Shown in pieces: positions 33,255 to 33,287 of a stretch of 33,287 nucleotides of DNA (position 1 is its first letter; each line of letters opens with the position of its first letter). A program made the translations under genes and the position numbers. The stretch is taken from the NCBI GenBank assembly GCA_964537285.1, contig CAZHZT010000060.1, positions 1 through 33,287 on the forward strand, given 5' to 3'. This DNA comes from CAZHZT01 sp964537285 (GTDB taxonomy: Bacteria > Bacteroidota > Bacteroidia > Chitinophagales > Saprospiraceae). The notes beneath the pieces are model-generated. The model saw nothing but the letters and a program-made list of their open reading frames with translations. It was not told the origin of the DNA and did no database searches.

Positions 33255-33287
33255 CAAAAAATCAAGGCTGTATTCAATTCTTAACGC

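Overview
The window reads as a chromosomal segment of a Bacteroidota bacterium, probably of the Saprospiria/Lewinella type. The evidence is secreted proteins with type IX secretion (T9SS) C-terminal sorting domains (PorSS/type A at about 1500-1761 and 10435-10690, CHU_C/gliding type at 30981-31270), the surface-fibre protein with the Bacteroidota-specific C-terminus, AT-rich spacers and a lack of clear Shine-Dalgarno sequences. Genus cannot be fixed from the sequence alone. No rRNA, tRNA, CRISPR array, integrase or transposase was seen.

Layout. 1-3671: a long perfect hairpin, a frameshifted secreted GH16 glycosidase, an ArnT/PMT-like membrane glycosyltransferase and a decayed antitoxin gene with two in-frame stops. 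3672-8346 (minus): a SNF2-family helicase followed by a large partner protein of unknown function. 8690-12348 (minus): a surface fibre-like protein and a T9SS-exported zinc metalloprotease. 12514-14512: a fatty acid desaturase divergent from an OxyR-type regulator that keeps both redox cysteines. 14822-18080 (minus): two membrane-anchored helical proteins in an operon, and a protein with an effector-associated-domain-like N-terminus, one membrane segment and a beta-rich C-terminus.

18421-30924 (plus) is the metabolic core: a small HEPN-like protein, a very long pyruvate:ferredoxin oxidoreductase (1636 aa, with a ferredoxin fused at its C-terminus), then RnfC-RnfD-RnfG-RnfE-RnfA, an NqrM-like four-cysteine membrane protein, a plant-type ferredoxin-NAD(P)+ reductase and RnfB. 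Together these make a complete route: pyruvate is oxidised to acetyl-CoA, electrons pass to ferredoxin, and from there either to NAD+ through the ion-pumping Rnf complex or to NAD(P)+ through the soluble reductase. A convergent CHU_C-type adhesin-like gene closes the window.

The most unusual layer is the non-coding DNA. Spacers carry perfect inverted repeats with arms of 36, 44 and 46 bp, two dispersed palindromic repeat families, a recurring GTTCTTTGACA motif, two arrays built from a GACGAAGGCT-type palindrome plus a TTCGCAAAA hairpin, and four spacers of the PFOR-Rnf cluster filled with degenerate repeats phased every 7 bp. The heptamer arrays and the palindromic arrays occur, within this window, only in the PFOR-Rnf cluster.
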